DNA of 64,000 nucleotides from JASLBX01 sp035762665 (GTDB lineage Bacteria; Actinomycetota; Actinomycetes; Jiangellales; Jiangellaceae): contig DASTNZ010000155.1 of assembly GCA_035762665.1 (NCBI GenBank), positions 18,550 through 82,549 of the forward strand, in the 5' to 3' direction. Made by a program: the position numbers and the translations under genes. The notes under the pieces are model-generated. The model did no database searches. It had not been told where the DNA came from and was given only the letters and a program-made list of their open reading frames with translations. Shown piece after piece: positions 9,150 through 19,406 of the stretch (positions within the stretch are counted from its first letter, which is position 1; every line of letters begins with the position of its first letter).

Positions 9150-9153
<4 letters not shown>
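8680..9153 (+). CDS. coxS: Form I CO dehydrogenase small subunit ([2Fe-2S])
   Basis: A 157-residue iron-sulfur subunit. Cys39, Cys44, Cys47 and Cys59 (in CDTTSCGVC and KSC) form the N-terminal plant-type cluster; Cys98, Cys101, Cys133 and Cys135 (CGFC and CRC) form the C-terminal cluster next to the molybdenum cofactor. Electrons pass from CoxL through both clusters to CoxM. The GTG start has GAGGAG 4 bases upstream. The stop overlaps the coxL start as ATGA, implying coupled translation. Confidence 0.94.
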
Positions 9154-11524
<2,371 letters not shown>

Positions 11525-11528
<4 letters not shown>

Positions 11529-12442
11529 CCGGATCTGTCCTGGCCGAGGCCGCTGAGCTGTCCGCGCGGGGCGAGACGTTCGTGCTGGCGACCGTCGTCT
11601 GGCGGCGTGCTCCGTCGTCCGGCCAGATCGGGTCCAAGGCGATGGTACTGCCCGACGGGTCGATCCACGGGTGGCTCGGTGGCGCTTGCGCTACGCCCGC
11701 CGTCCGCAGGGAGGCGGTGACCGCTCTGGCCGACGGGCGGGCCCGCCTCCTCCTGCTGGGCGTCCCGGCCGAGGTGGCGGATGCCTTCGGCAACGGCGTC
11801 GAAGTGATCCCGATGGCATGCGGCAGTGAGGGAGCGCTTGCGGTGTATCTGGAACCCGTGGTGCCGGCGCCGCTGGTAGTAGCCGTCGGCGATTCCCCGG
11901 CGGTGTCCACCCTGGCCGGCCTGGCCCGCGAACTCGGCTGGCGAGTTGACACGGCGTCCGGGGCGGACGACTTCGACGCGGATGCGGTTGACGCTGGTAC
12001 GGCGGTCGTTGTCGCGACCCAGGGTCACGACGACGAAGCGGCACTGCAAGCCGCGCTGCGGACGCCGGCCGGCTACATCGGGCTGGTCGCGTCTCGCCAG
12101 CGCGCTGAGGTGACGTTCGGCTACCTGCGTGACAGGGGAGTGGCCGACGCCGACCTCGACCGCGTCCAGGCGCCGGCCGGACTGGATCTCGGCTCGACCG
12201 ACCACCGCGAGATCGCGGTCGCAGTGCTGGCCGAGCTGGTGGCCCGCCGGGCGAAGGGCGAGCTGCGCCGGCCGGTGGCCGCGGCCGTTGCCGCCCCCGC
12301 CACCGCCGTCGATCCGGTCTGCGGGATGACTGTCGAGATCGCCACCGCGCGGTGGATTCTCGAGCGCGACGGTCAGACCTGGTACTTCTGTAACCCCGGC
12401 TGCCTCGAGGCGTTCAAGTCGACGGCAGTGGGGTCCGACTGA
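11525..12442 (+). CDS. XdhC/CoxF-like maturation protein with C-terminal YHS domain
   Basis: A 305-residue protein. The N-terminal XdhC_CoxI domain (ETFVLATVVWRRAPSSGQ, then HGWLGGAC with Cys55) and a Rossmann domain (~115-240, with PAGYIGLVASRQRAE) are those of molybdenum-cofactor insertion proteins such as CoxF/CoxI. After an alanine/proline linker comes a YHS domain (263-300): DPVCGM with Cys267, then WYFCNPGCLEAF with Cys289 and Cys293. YHS domains occur in heavy-metal and copper handling proteins. Because the form I active site needs copper as well as molybdenum, this fusion may couple the two insertions; that is inference. The GTG start overlaps the coxL stop (GTGA); coxD begins 14 bases after its end. 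Confidence 0.88.
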
Positions 12443-12456
12443 CGTACCGTAAGTGC

Positions 12457-13329
12457 GTGGATCTACCGGCAACTCCAGCTGAGCTGGCCGAGCGGCTCGA
12501 CGCCGTCGACTACCTGGCCGACGACGGTGTCGCGACAGCGGCTTTCCTCGCGCTGCGCATGGGGAGGCCGCTGTTCGTCGAGGGAGAAGCGGGGGTCGGA
12601 AAAACCGCGCTCGCGCACGCGCTGTCCGACGTGCTGGACGCGCCGTTGATCCGGCTCCAGTGCTACGAAGGCTTGGACGCCGCACAGGCGCTGTACGACT
12701 GGGACTTCCCGCGGCAGTTGCTGCATCTTCGCACTGCCGAAGCCGCGGGCATCACCGATCCCCAGCGGCTCGAGCACGAACTGTACGATCGGCGGTTCCT
12801 CATCGCGCGGCCGCTGCTGCAGGCCATCGAGACCATCCCGTCGGTCTTGCTGGTGGACGAGATCGACCGGGCTGACGACGAGTTCGAGGCGTTCCTGCTC
12901 GAGGTGCTGAGCGATTTCACCATCTCGATCCCGGAGATCGGCACGGTGCGGGCCGAACAACCACCGGTCGTGGTCGTGACGAGCAACCGCACCCGCGAGG
13001 TCCACGATGCGCTGAAGCGCCGCTGCCTTTACCAGTGGCTGGACTACCCGGACTTCGACCGCGAGGTCGCTGTGATCCGCCGGCGGATTCCGGCTGCCGA
13101 CGAGACCCTAGTGGCCGACGTGGCGCGGGCGACGCAGCGGCTGCGGGAGATGGACCTGCTCAAACCCCCAGGCCTGGCCGAGGCCATCGACTGGACCGCC
13201 GCACTCGAAGCGCTCGGCGCCAAGAGTCTCGATCTGGATCTGGCGGCCCGTACGCTGGGCGCCGCCGTCAAGTATCACGAGGACCAGCAACGTGTTCTCG
13301 AGGTCGCTGCGGAGGGCGGGCTGACGTGA
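12457..13329 (+). CDS. coxD: MoxR-type AAA+ ATPase, CO dehydrogenase maturation factor
   Basis: A 290-residue AAA+ ATPase with Walker A GEAGVGKT (43-50) and Walker B LLVDEID (131-137), plus sensor-region VVTSNRTREVHDALKRRC. In Oligotropha, CoxD partly unfolds apo-CO dehydrogenase so that sulfur and copper can be inserted at the molybdenum site; this protein has the same family and context. It starts with GTG. The stop overlaps the coxE start (GTGA), in keeping with CoxD and CoxE working as a MoxR/VWA pair. Confidence 0.92.
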   Translation: MDLPATPAELAERLDAVDYLADDGVATAAFLALRMGRPLFVEGEAGVGKTALAHALSDVLDAPLIRLQCYEGLDAAQALYDWDFPRQLLHLRTAEAAGITDPQRLEHELYDRRFLIARPLLQAIETIPSVLLVDEIDRADDEFEAFLLEVLSDFTISIPEIGTVRAEQPPVVVVTSNRTREVHDALKRRCLYQWLDYPDFDREVAVIRRRIPAADETLVADVARATQRLREMDLLKPPGLAEAIDWTAALEALGAKSLDLDLAARTLGAAVKYHEDQQRVLEVAAEGGLT

Positions 13330-14453
13330 CGGCCGTGGCCGCGATGGTCGGCTTCGCCCGGACACTGCGCGCGGCCGGGATCGCCGCCGGACCGGAGCGG
13401 GTACATGCCTGGGCCGATGCGCTGCGCCACTTGGACGCCGGGCAGACGGCCCACGTGTACTGGTCGGGCCGGTTGACCCTGTGCTCCGGTCCGGACGACC
13501 TGCTGATCTACGACGCCGCCTTCGCCGCGTACTTCGGCGAGCAGCCAGTGCCCACGCTCCGCCGGCGGCCACCGTCCGCGACGGTGATCGTGCCGGTGCC
13601 GTCGGAGGAGGGGACCGATGGCCGGCAGGAATCCGAGGGCACGTCGTTGACCGTCTCCGCGAGCCGTCAGGAGGTGCTGCGGCATCGCGACATCGCCCGG
13701 TTGACCGCTGCCGAGCGCGCGGAGGTCGGCCGCCTGCTCGCCGCGCTGAGCCCGATCGGACCCACGCGGCGCAGCCGCCGCCGGCGGCCCTCACGGCACG
13801 GCCGGCTCGACCCGGCTCGCACCGTCCGGGCGATGTTGCGGCGCGGTGGTGAACCGGCCCGACTGCACCACCGCGAGCGGGTGGAGCGCCCGCGCCGCCT
13901 CGTGCTGCTGATCGACGTGAGCGGCTCTATGTCGGCGTACGCGGACAGCTTGCTGAGGTTCGCCCACGCCGCCTGCCGGCGACGCCCGTCCACCGAGGTG
14001 TTCACGATCGGCACCCGGCTGACGCGGGTGTCCCGCGAACTTCGCCAGCCCGACCCGGACCGGGCCCTCGCCGCGGCGTCGGCCGCCGTGCCGGACTGGA
14101 GCGGTGGTACTAGGCTCGGTGAGCAGCTCAAGGCGTTCCTGGACCGGTGGGGCCAGCGTGGCACGGCGCGGGGTGCGGTGATCGTGGTCGCCAGTGACGG
14201 CTGGGAAAGGGGCGATGTGAGTCTGCTCGGCGCGCAGATGGTGCGGCTGCGGCGGCTGGCGCATCGGGTCGTCTGGGTGAGCCCGCACGCCGGTAAGGAC
14301 GGCTTCGCGCCCGCGACGGCGGGCTTGCAGGCAGCACTGCCCTCGGTCGATCGCCTCGTAGCGGGTAATACGGCCGATGCTCTCGACCGGCTGGCGAGAC
14401 TGGTCTCTCGTGATGTGATTCCCGGTCATGTCGACCGCGGTCCCCGGCCGTGA
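13326..14453 (+). CDS. coxE: VWA-domain protein, CO dehydrogenase maturation factor
   Basis: A 375-residue CoxE-family protein. The C-terminal half is a von Willebrand A domain with the metal-ion adhesion site DVSGS (197-201), a later SGGTRLGEQL threonine and VASDGWERGD aspartate. The middle contains a basic stretch (TRRSRRRRPSRHGR). It is the partner of CoxD in building the Mo/Cu centre. The GTG start at 13326 overlaps the coxD stop. The stop codon lies inside the first unit of a repeat array that fills the following gap. Confidence 0.92.
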   Translation: MTAVAAMVGFARTLRAAGIAAGPERVHAWADALRHLDAGQTAHVYWSGRLTLCSGPDDLLIYDAAFAAYFGEQPVPTLRRRPPSATVIVPVPSEEGTDGRQESEGTSLTVSASRQEVLRHRDIARLTAAERAEVGRLLAALSPIGPTRRSRRRRPSRHGRLDPARTVRAMLRRGGEPARLHHRERVERPRRLVLLIDVSGSMSAYADSLLRFAHAACRRRPSTEVFTIGTRLTRVSRELRQPDPDRALAAASAAVPDWSGGTRLGEQLKAFLDRWGQRGTARGAVIVVASDGWERGDVSLLGAQMVRLRRLAHRVVWVSPHAGKDGFAPATAGLQAALPSVDRLVAGNTADALDRLARLVSRDVIPGHVDRGPRP

Positions 14454-14676
14454 CGTCGTTACCACGCTCCACAGTGTTACCGAGGCTCGGCACCAAGCTT
14501 CCGTTTGCTGGTGGGCCGCAGCACCACGTTTCCACGGTGCTGCTGGGGCGCTGCACCAGACTTCCACAGGGTCGCTACCGCGACATCGTGGAACCTTGGT
14601 GCACGGTATCGGCGACATTGTGGAGCCTTGGTGTATGGCGCCGACGACACCGCGGAAGCTAACTGCGCGCCCCCCT
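14448..14676. repeat. Array of seven degenerate 32-bp repeats in two opposing orientations
   Basis: The gap between coxE and the form II operon contains back-to-back copies of a ~32-base unit with the core GTGGAANCTTGGTGC. Four copies read on the minus strand (14448-14479, 14480-14510, 14511-14542, 14543-14574), then after a 6-base spacer three read on the plus strand (14581-14612, 14613-14644, 14645-14676, the last more diverged). There are no unique spacers. The two central units can fold into a hairpin over about 14554-14603, with arms containing GTCGC/GCGAC and TTCCAC/GTGGAA around a TACC loop. There is no U-tract. The first unit overlaps the coxE stop codon. Confidence 0.75.
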
Positions 14677-14869
14677 GTTGTGCCCGACGACACGTCATGG
14701 AGCGAGCGCTACAACGTTGCGAGCACACCGGCATGGCGAGCCCGCTCCGATTCCCTTCCGCAAGACCCACAACTGGCCCTAGGGTGGCAATGGCCTGAAA
14801 TCCGCGCCGGTGGGGCTCCGGCGTCACATCCGCCCGGCCTCCACGGCGCTTCCAGCCGAAGGAGGCGAC
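14677..14869. other. Rest of the coxE-form II gap, upstream of coxS
   Basis: No convincing gene lies here. Together with the repeat array it makes a 416-base gap. GGAGG at 14861-14865 is the ribosome site of the next coxS. A possible further, poorer repeat unit begins near 14686 but is too diverged to call. A promoter for the form II operon is expected here, but I see no clear -35/-10 pair. Confidence 0.5.
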
Positions 14870-15382
14870 GTGCCCAGGATCAGCGTCAACGTCGATGGCG
14901 TCCAACACGAGGACGATGTCGAGCCCCGAGTCCTACTCGTCCACTACTTACGTGACCGGCTCGGCAAGACCGGCACCGTTGTGGGCTGCGACACGTCGAA
15001 CTGCGGATCGTGCACAGTTCTGATGGACGGAGTCAGCGTCAAGAGCTGTACGGTGCTGGCGGTCCAGGCCGACGACGCCAAGATAACCACTATCCAGGGG
15101 CTGTCGTCCGGTGACGGGCTGCATCCGGTCCAGCAGGCATTCCACGACCAGCATGGGTTGCAGTGCGGTTTCTGCACACCTGGGATGATCATGGCAGCGG
15201 TAGACCTGCTGTCGAACAATCCGGAACCGAGCGATGACGAGATCCGAAAGGGGCTGGAGGGCAACCTCTGCCGGTGTACGGGTTACGAAAACATCGTGCG
15301 GGCTGTCCGCCAGGCCGCGACTGCTCAGGCAGGAAGCGAGAAGGCTGAGCCCGCCGGATCCCGCGAGGAGGTGCCGGCATGA
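14870..15382 (+). CDS. coxS: Form II CO dehydrogenase-like small subunit ([2Fe-2S])
   Basis: A 170-residue ferredoxin-type subunit. Cys40, Cys45, Cys48 and Cys60 (CDTSNCGSC, KSC) bind the first cluster; Cys99, Cys102, Cys134 and Cys136 (CGFC, CRC) bind the second. The GTG start has GGAGG five bases upstream. It leads a coxS-coxL-coxM order, the order of form II operons, and its stop overlaps the coxL start as ATGA. Confidence 0.9.
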   Translation: MPRISVNVDGVQHEDDVEPRVLLVHYLRDRLGKTGTVVGCDTSNCGSCTVLMDGVSVKSCTVLAVQADDAKITTIQGLSSGDGLHPVQQAFHDQHGLQCGFCTPGMIMAAVDLLSNNPEPSDDEIRKGLEGNLCRCTGYENIVRAVRQAATAQAGSEKAEPAGSREEVPA

Positions 15383-17751
15383 CCGCCGTCGAAGAGCGGC
15401 CGGCACGGGAGGTCGGGTCGGCCCGCAAACGGCGCGAAGACGCTCACCTGATCACCGGGCGCACGCAGTGGACCGATAACATCACGCTGCCTGGCATGCT
15501 ACACGTCAGCGTGTTGCGCAGCCCGGTTGCGCACGGGCGCATCACCAGGGTCGACGTGTCCGGCGCTCACGGCCTCCCCGGCGTCGTGGCAGCATTCAGC
15601 GGAGCCGATCTGTCCGACGACTGGGGCCCTCTACCCACCGCGTGGACGGTCTCGGAGGACCTGAAGACGCCGCCGCACCTGCCGCTCGCGACCGACAAGG
15701 CCCGATTCGTCGGTGACGGCTTGGCCGTGGTCGCCGCAACCAGCCGCGAAGCCGCGGTGGACGCTCTGGAAGCCATCGAGTTCGACATCGAATCGCTGCC
15801 CCCGGTGCTGGACATGACGGCCGCGATGGCGGACGGCTCGTCGCTCGTGCACGACGACGTCCCCAACAACCGGTGCTTCACCTACACCGAGCACCACGGT
15901 GACTACGCATCCACGCGCGAGCGGGCCGAGGTCGTGGTGACCCGCCGGTTCATCAACCAGCGGCTGATTCCGAGTGCGATGGAGCCGCGCTCCGTGGTGG
16001 TACAGCCGACCGGCGCCGACGAGTACACAATGTGGTCGGCAACGCAGGTTCCGCACTTCGTGCAGATCTTCATGGCCCTGGTGACCGGCATCCCGCAGCA
16101 GAACATCCGAGTGATCGCGCCCGATGTCGGCGGCGGGTTCGGCTCCAAGCTCGAGATCTACGCCGAGGAGGCGATCACGCTGGTGCTCGCCAAGCGGCTC
16201 GGCGTGCCGATCAAGTGGACCGAGACCCGCAGCGAGGCCTGCCAGGTCACCATCCACGGCCGGGATCTGATTCAGGACGCCGAGATCACTGCAATGCGCG
16301 ATGGGACCGTGCTCGGTCTCAAGGTCGACCTCACCGCCGACATGGGGGCGTACTTACAGCTGCTCACGCCGTCCATCCCGCTCCTTGGCCGCTACATGTA
16401 TCCGGGCATCTACAAGTTCCAGGCTCATGACTTCAGCTGCACCGGTGTCTTCACCAACAAGACACCCACGGACGCGTACCGCGGAGCGGGGCGTCCCGAG
16501 GCGACCTTCGTGATCGAGCGGATGATGGACGAGGTCGCCGCGGAACTGGGCATGGAGCCGCTCGAGCTGCGCCGGAAGAACTGGATCACGCACGACGAGT
16601 TTCCGTACACAACGGTCGCCGGCCTGGAGTTCGACTCTGGCAACTACGAGGCGGCCACCGAGCGGGCGCAGGAGCTGTTCGGCTACGACGGGCTGCGCCG
16701 CGAGCAGGCGGAGCGTCGCGACCGAGGCGATACGGTCCAGCTCGGCATCGGCATCTCCACGTACACCGAGATGTGTGGGCTGGCGCCGTCCCGGTGGCTC
16801 GGCTCGGTCGGGTACGTGGCCGGCGGCTGGGAGGCCGCGACAGTGCGAGTTCTGCCGCTCGGCAAGGTCGAGGTGGTCTCGGGGACCTCGCCGCACGGCC
16901 AGGCGCACGAGACGACGTTCGCGCAGATCGCGGCCGATGCGCTCGGGGTGCCGTTCGATGATGTCATCGTGGTGCACGGCGACACCCGGACCGCGCCCAT
17001 CGGCCTGGACACCTATGGGTCGCGTTCACTGGCGGTCGGCGGCATCGCCATCGTGGAGGCTAGCCGCAAGGTCGTGGAGAAGGCGAGGATGCTGGCGGCG
17101 CACCAGCTGGAATGTGACGTGTCCGACGTCGAGTTCAGCGATGGCAAGTTCAGCGTCCGCGGGTCACCCGATGTGGCCAAGACCATCCAGGAGTTGGCGT
17201 TCGCCTCGTTCACCGCCCACGACCTGCCGGGCGGGGAGTCGCCGGTGCTGACCGGTGAGGCGATCTTCGACCCGGAGGTGTTCTCCTACCCCCACGGGAC
17301 GCACCTCGCCCTGGTCGAGGTCGACACCGAGTCCGGCGCGGTCCGGCTCACGAAGTACGTGGCGGTCGACGATGTCGGCAAGGTGGTCAACCCGATGGTC
17401 GTCGAGGGCCAGGTGCACGGCGGCGTCGTGCAGGGCATCGCTCAGGCCCTGTTCGAAGAAGCCGTCTACGACGAGGACGGCAACCTGGTGACCGGCACGT
17501 TCGTGGATTACCTGGTGCCCAGCGCGGCCGACGTTCCGTCGATCATCACCGACCGCACGGAGACACCAGCCACCACGAACCCGCTCGGAGTGAAGGGTGT
17601 CGGCGAGGCGGGCACGATCGCGTCCACGCCGGCTGCCGTCAACGCCGTCATCGACGCGTTGCGGCAGTACGGCGTCACGGACGTCCGGATGCCGTGCTCG
17701 CCCCAGCGGATTTGGGAGGCGCTCAACCAGGCACGGGGAGGTGTGCAGTGA
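15379..17751 (+). CDS. coxL: Form II CO dehydrogenase-like large subunit (molybdenum hydroxylase)
   Basis: A 790-residue molybdopterin-binding subunit. The active-site loop is AYRGAGR (366-372), the form II signature, so the copper-ligand cysteine of form I is absent. The catalytic glutamate is in GVGEAGTIA (Glu743) and DVGGGFGSK near 253 is the family cofactor segment. Form II enzymes are related to CO dehydrogenase, but CO oxidation is not proven for most; another aldehyde, purine or N-heterocycle substrate is possible. It overlaps coxS (ATGA) and coxM (GTGA), so the three subunits are translationally coupled. Confidence 0.9.
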   Translation: MTAVEERPAREVGSARKRREDAHLITGRTQWTDNITLPGMLHVSVLRSPVAHGRITRVDVSGAHGLPGVVAAFSGADLSDDWGPLPTAWTVSEDLKTPPHLPLATDKARFVGDGLAVVAATSREAAVDALEAIEFDIESLPPVLDMTAAMADGSSLVHDDVPNNRCFTYTEHHGDYASTRERAEVVVTRRFINQRLIPSAMEPRSVVVQPTGADEYTMWSATQVPHFVQIFMALVTGIPQQNIRVIAPDVGGGFGSKLEIYAEEAITLVLAKRLGVPIKWTETRSEACQVTIHGRDLIQDAEITAMRDGTVLGLKVDLTADMGAYLQLLTPSIPLLGRYMYPGIYKFQAHDFSCTGVFTNKTPTDAYRGAGRPEATFVIERMMDEVAAELGMEPLELRRKNWITHDEFPYTTVAGLEFDSGNYEAATERAQELFGYDGLRREQAERRDRGDTVQLGIGISTYTEMCGLAPSRWLGSVGYVAGGWEAATVRVLPLGKVEVVSGTSPHGQAHETTFAQIAADALGVPFDDVIVVHGDTRTAPIGLDTYGSRSLAVGGIAIVEASRKVVEKARMLAAHQLECDVSDVEFSDGKFSVRGSPDVAKTIQELAFASFTAHDLPGGESPVLTGEAIFDPEVFSYPHGTHLALVEVDTESGAVRLTKYVAVDDVGKVVNPMVVEGQVHGGVVQGIAQALFEEAVYDEDGNLVTGTFVDYLVPSAADVPSIITDRTETPATTNPLGVKGVGEAGTIASTPAAVNAVIDALRQYGVTDVRMPCSPQRIWEALNQARGGVQ

Positions 17752-18596
17752 TACCCGCACAGTTCGATTACGTCAGGGCCGGCTCGGTCGACGAGGCGGT
17801 GGCAGCGCTGAGGGAGGACGCCAAGGTGCTGGCCGGCGGCCAGAGCCTGCTCCCGCTGATGCGCCTCAGGCTGGCTTACCCGGAGGTCCTGGTGGACGTG
17901 TCGCGGGTCGAGGAGATGCGCGGTGTTCGCGAGGACGGTGACCGACTGGTGATCGGCGCCGCGACCACACATGACGAGGTACTGCGTGATCAACTCATTC
18001 GTACTCACTGCCCGGCGATCGCCGAGGTGACGGCGACGGTGGCCGACCCCGCGGTACGGCATCGCGGCACCTTCGGCGGTTCGATCGCACACGCCGACCC
18101 GGCCGGTGACCTGCCGGCCCTGGCGCTTGCCCTCGATGCCACGATGACCATCGCCGGCCGAGGTGGCCGGCGGGAGGTGCCGGCCGCGGAGTTCTTCGTG
18201 GACTACCTTCAGACGGTGGTGGCCCCGGACGAGGTACTGGTGGCGGTATCGGTGCCGAAGCTGGGCGAGGAGTGGGGTCACCGGTACGAGAAGTTCAACC
18301 GGGTGGCTCAGGCGTGGGCGATGGTCGGCGCCGTGGCCCTCGTCCAGAGGTCGAACGGATCGATCGGTTCGGCCCGGATCGGGCTGGTCAACGTCGGTTC
18401 CACTCCCGTCCGCGCGGCGGCCGTAGAGGCCGCGCTAGCGGGCGCCGACGCGTCGCCAGACGCGGTGGCGGCAGCTGCGGAGGCGGCCACTGACGGCATT
18501 GCTCCGACGACCGATATCCAGGCTTCCGCCGAGTACCGGGCCCACCTGGCCCGGGTGTTGACGCGCCGGGCCGTGGCTGCGGCTGCGGGGATGTGA
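17748..18596 (+). CDS. coxM: Form II CO dehydrogenase-like medium subunit (FAD-binding)
   Basis: A 282-residue flavin subunit with VLAGGQSLLPLM near 28 and RGTFGGSIAHADP near 105, the two FAD-binding loops of the CoxM family. The GTG start at 17748 overlaps the coxL stop and follows GGGGAGG. It completes the form II S-L-M set. It shares the FDYVRAGSVDEAVAAL-type N-terminus with the form I CoxM at 7785 but is clearly a separate paralogue. Confidence 0.9.
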   Translation: MIPAQFDYVRAGSVDEAVAALREDAKVLAGGQSLLPLMRLRLAYPEVLVDVSRVEEMRGVREDGDRLVIGAATTHDEVLRDQLIRTHCPAIAEVTATVADPAVRHRGTFGGSIAHADPAGDLPALALALDATMTIAGRGGRREVPAAEFFVDYLQTVVAPDEVLVAVSVPKLGEEWGHRYEKFNRVAQAWAMVGAVALVQRSNGSIGSARIGLVNVGSTPVRAAAVEAALAGADASPDAVAAAAEAATDGIAPTTDIQASAEYRAHLARVLTRRAVAAAAGM

Positions 18597-18600
18597 GCCG

Positions 18601-19332
18601 ATGCGACTCGAGCATGAGTTCACCGTGCCTGTCCCGGTCGAGCAGGCCTGGGACGTGTTGCTGGACGTCGAGCGTGTCGCGCCATGTATGCCCGGCGCGA
18701 CGATCGAATCGGTCGAGGGCGACAACTTCACTGGCAAGGTCAAGGTCCGGGTAGGCCCGGTCACGGTTGCTTACACGGGAACGGCGTCTTTCCTCGAGAA
18801 GGACGCCGCCGCGCGGCGCGTGGTGGTCCAAGCCAAGGGTCGGGAGACCCGCGGGGCCGGTACTGCGGCCGCGACCGTGACCGCGGTGCTGCAAGAGATC
18901 GATGAAGGCACCAAGGTCAACGTTGAGACCAACCTGGCCATCACCGGCCGGCCTGCCCAGTTCGGCCGCGGCGTCATGGACGAGGTCGGTGCGAAACTGC
19001 TCGGCCAGTTCGCTGACTGTCTGGCCGACCGGCTCGGTGCCGGCGAGCCGGTGCCGGCGGCAGGGGAGTCGGCAGCCGGTACGGCTGGAGCGGCCGCTCC
19101 GGCGGGTGGCGAACCTACTGGGGTCGGCGAGTCCGCTGCGGCTGGCGAGTCCGAGGCAGCCGGGGAGTCGGCTGGTAGGGGCAGCCGGCCGGCCGGGCCC
19201 CGCCCCACTCCGGACACGATCAACCTGGTCCAGGTGGCCGGCGGGTCCGTCGCGAAGCGCGTCCTGCCCGTCATCGCCGTGATCGCGGGTGCCATCATCG
19301 TGTGGGTCGTGGTGCGCGGCCTGCGGGGCTGA
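18601..19332 (+). CDS. coxG: CoxG-family SRPBCC protein with C-terminal membrane anchor
   Basis: A 243-residue protein. Residues 1-~145 form a CoxG/SRPBCC domain (LEHEFTVPVPVEQAWDVLLD, then VAPCMPGATIE and FTGKVKVRVGPV). A flexible, low-complexity Ala/Gly/Glu linker with repeated AAGES/GESA units follows, and a single transmembrane helix (RVLPVIAVIAGAIIVWVVV) ends the protein. CoxG recruits CO dehydrogenase to the membrane where electrons enter the quinone pool. It starts 4 bases after the form II coxM stop. Its place after the form II genes does not tell which of the two enzymes it serves; it may serve both. Confidence 0.9.
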   Translation: MRLEHEFTVPVPVEQAWDVLLDVERVAPCMPGATIESVEGDNFTGKVKVRVGPVTVAYTGTASFLEKDAAARRVVVQAKGRETRGAGTAAATVTAVLQEIDEGTKVNVETNLAITGRPAQFGRGVMDEVGAKLLGQFADCLADRLGAGEPVPAAGESAAGTAGAAAPAGGEPTGVGESAAAGESEAAGESAGRGSRPAGPRPTPDTINLVQVAGGSVAKRVLPVIAVIAGAIIVWVVVRGLRG

Positions 19333-19406
19333 CGGCGGCAGCGTCTGAGCTGTCCAGCGCATTCCATGGCCGACGATGCGGGAGCGGGTACTCCACCGCC
19401 CCCGCA

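Noticed and set aside
14448..14676. CRISPR array
   Set aside because: Units are 31-32 bases with no unique spacers, are degenerate, switch orientation in the middle and have no cas genes nearby.
15379..17751. Proven CO dehydrogenase catalytic subunit
   Set aside because: The loop is AYRGAGR without the copper-ligand cysteine, so it is called form II only; CO as substrate is not shown.
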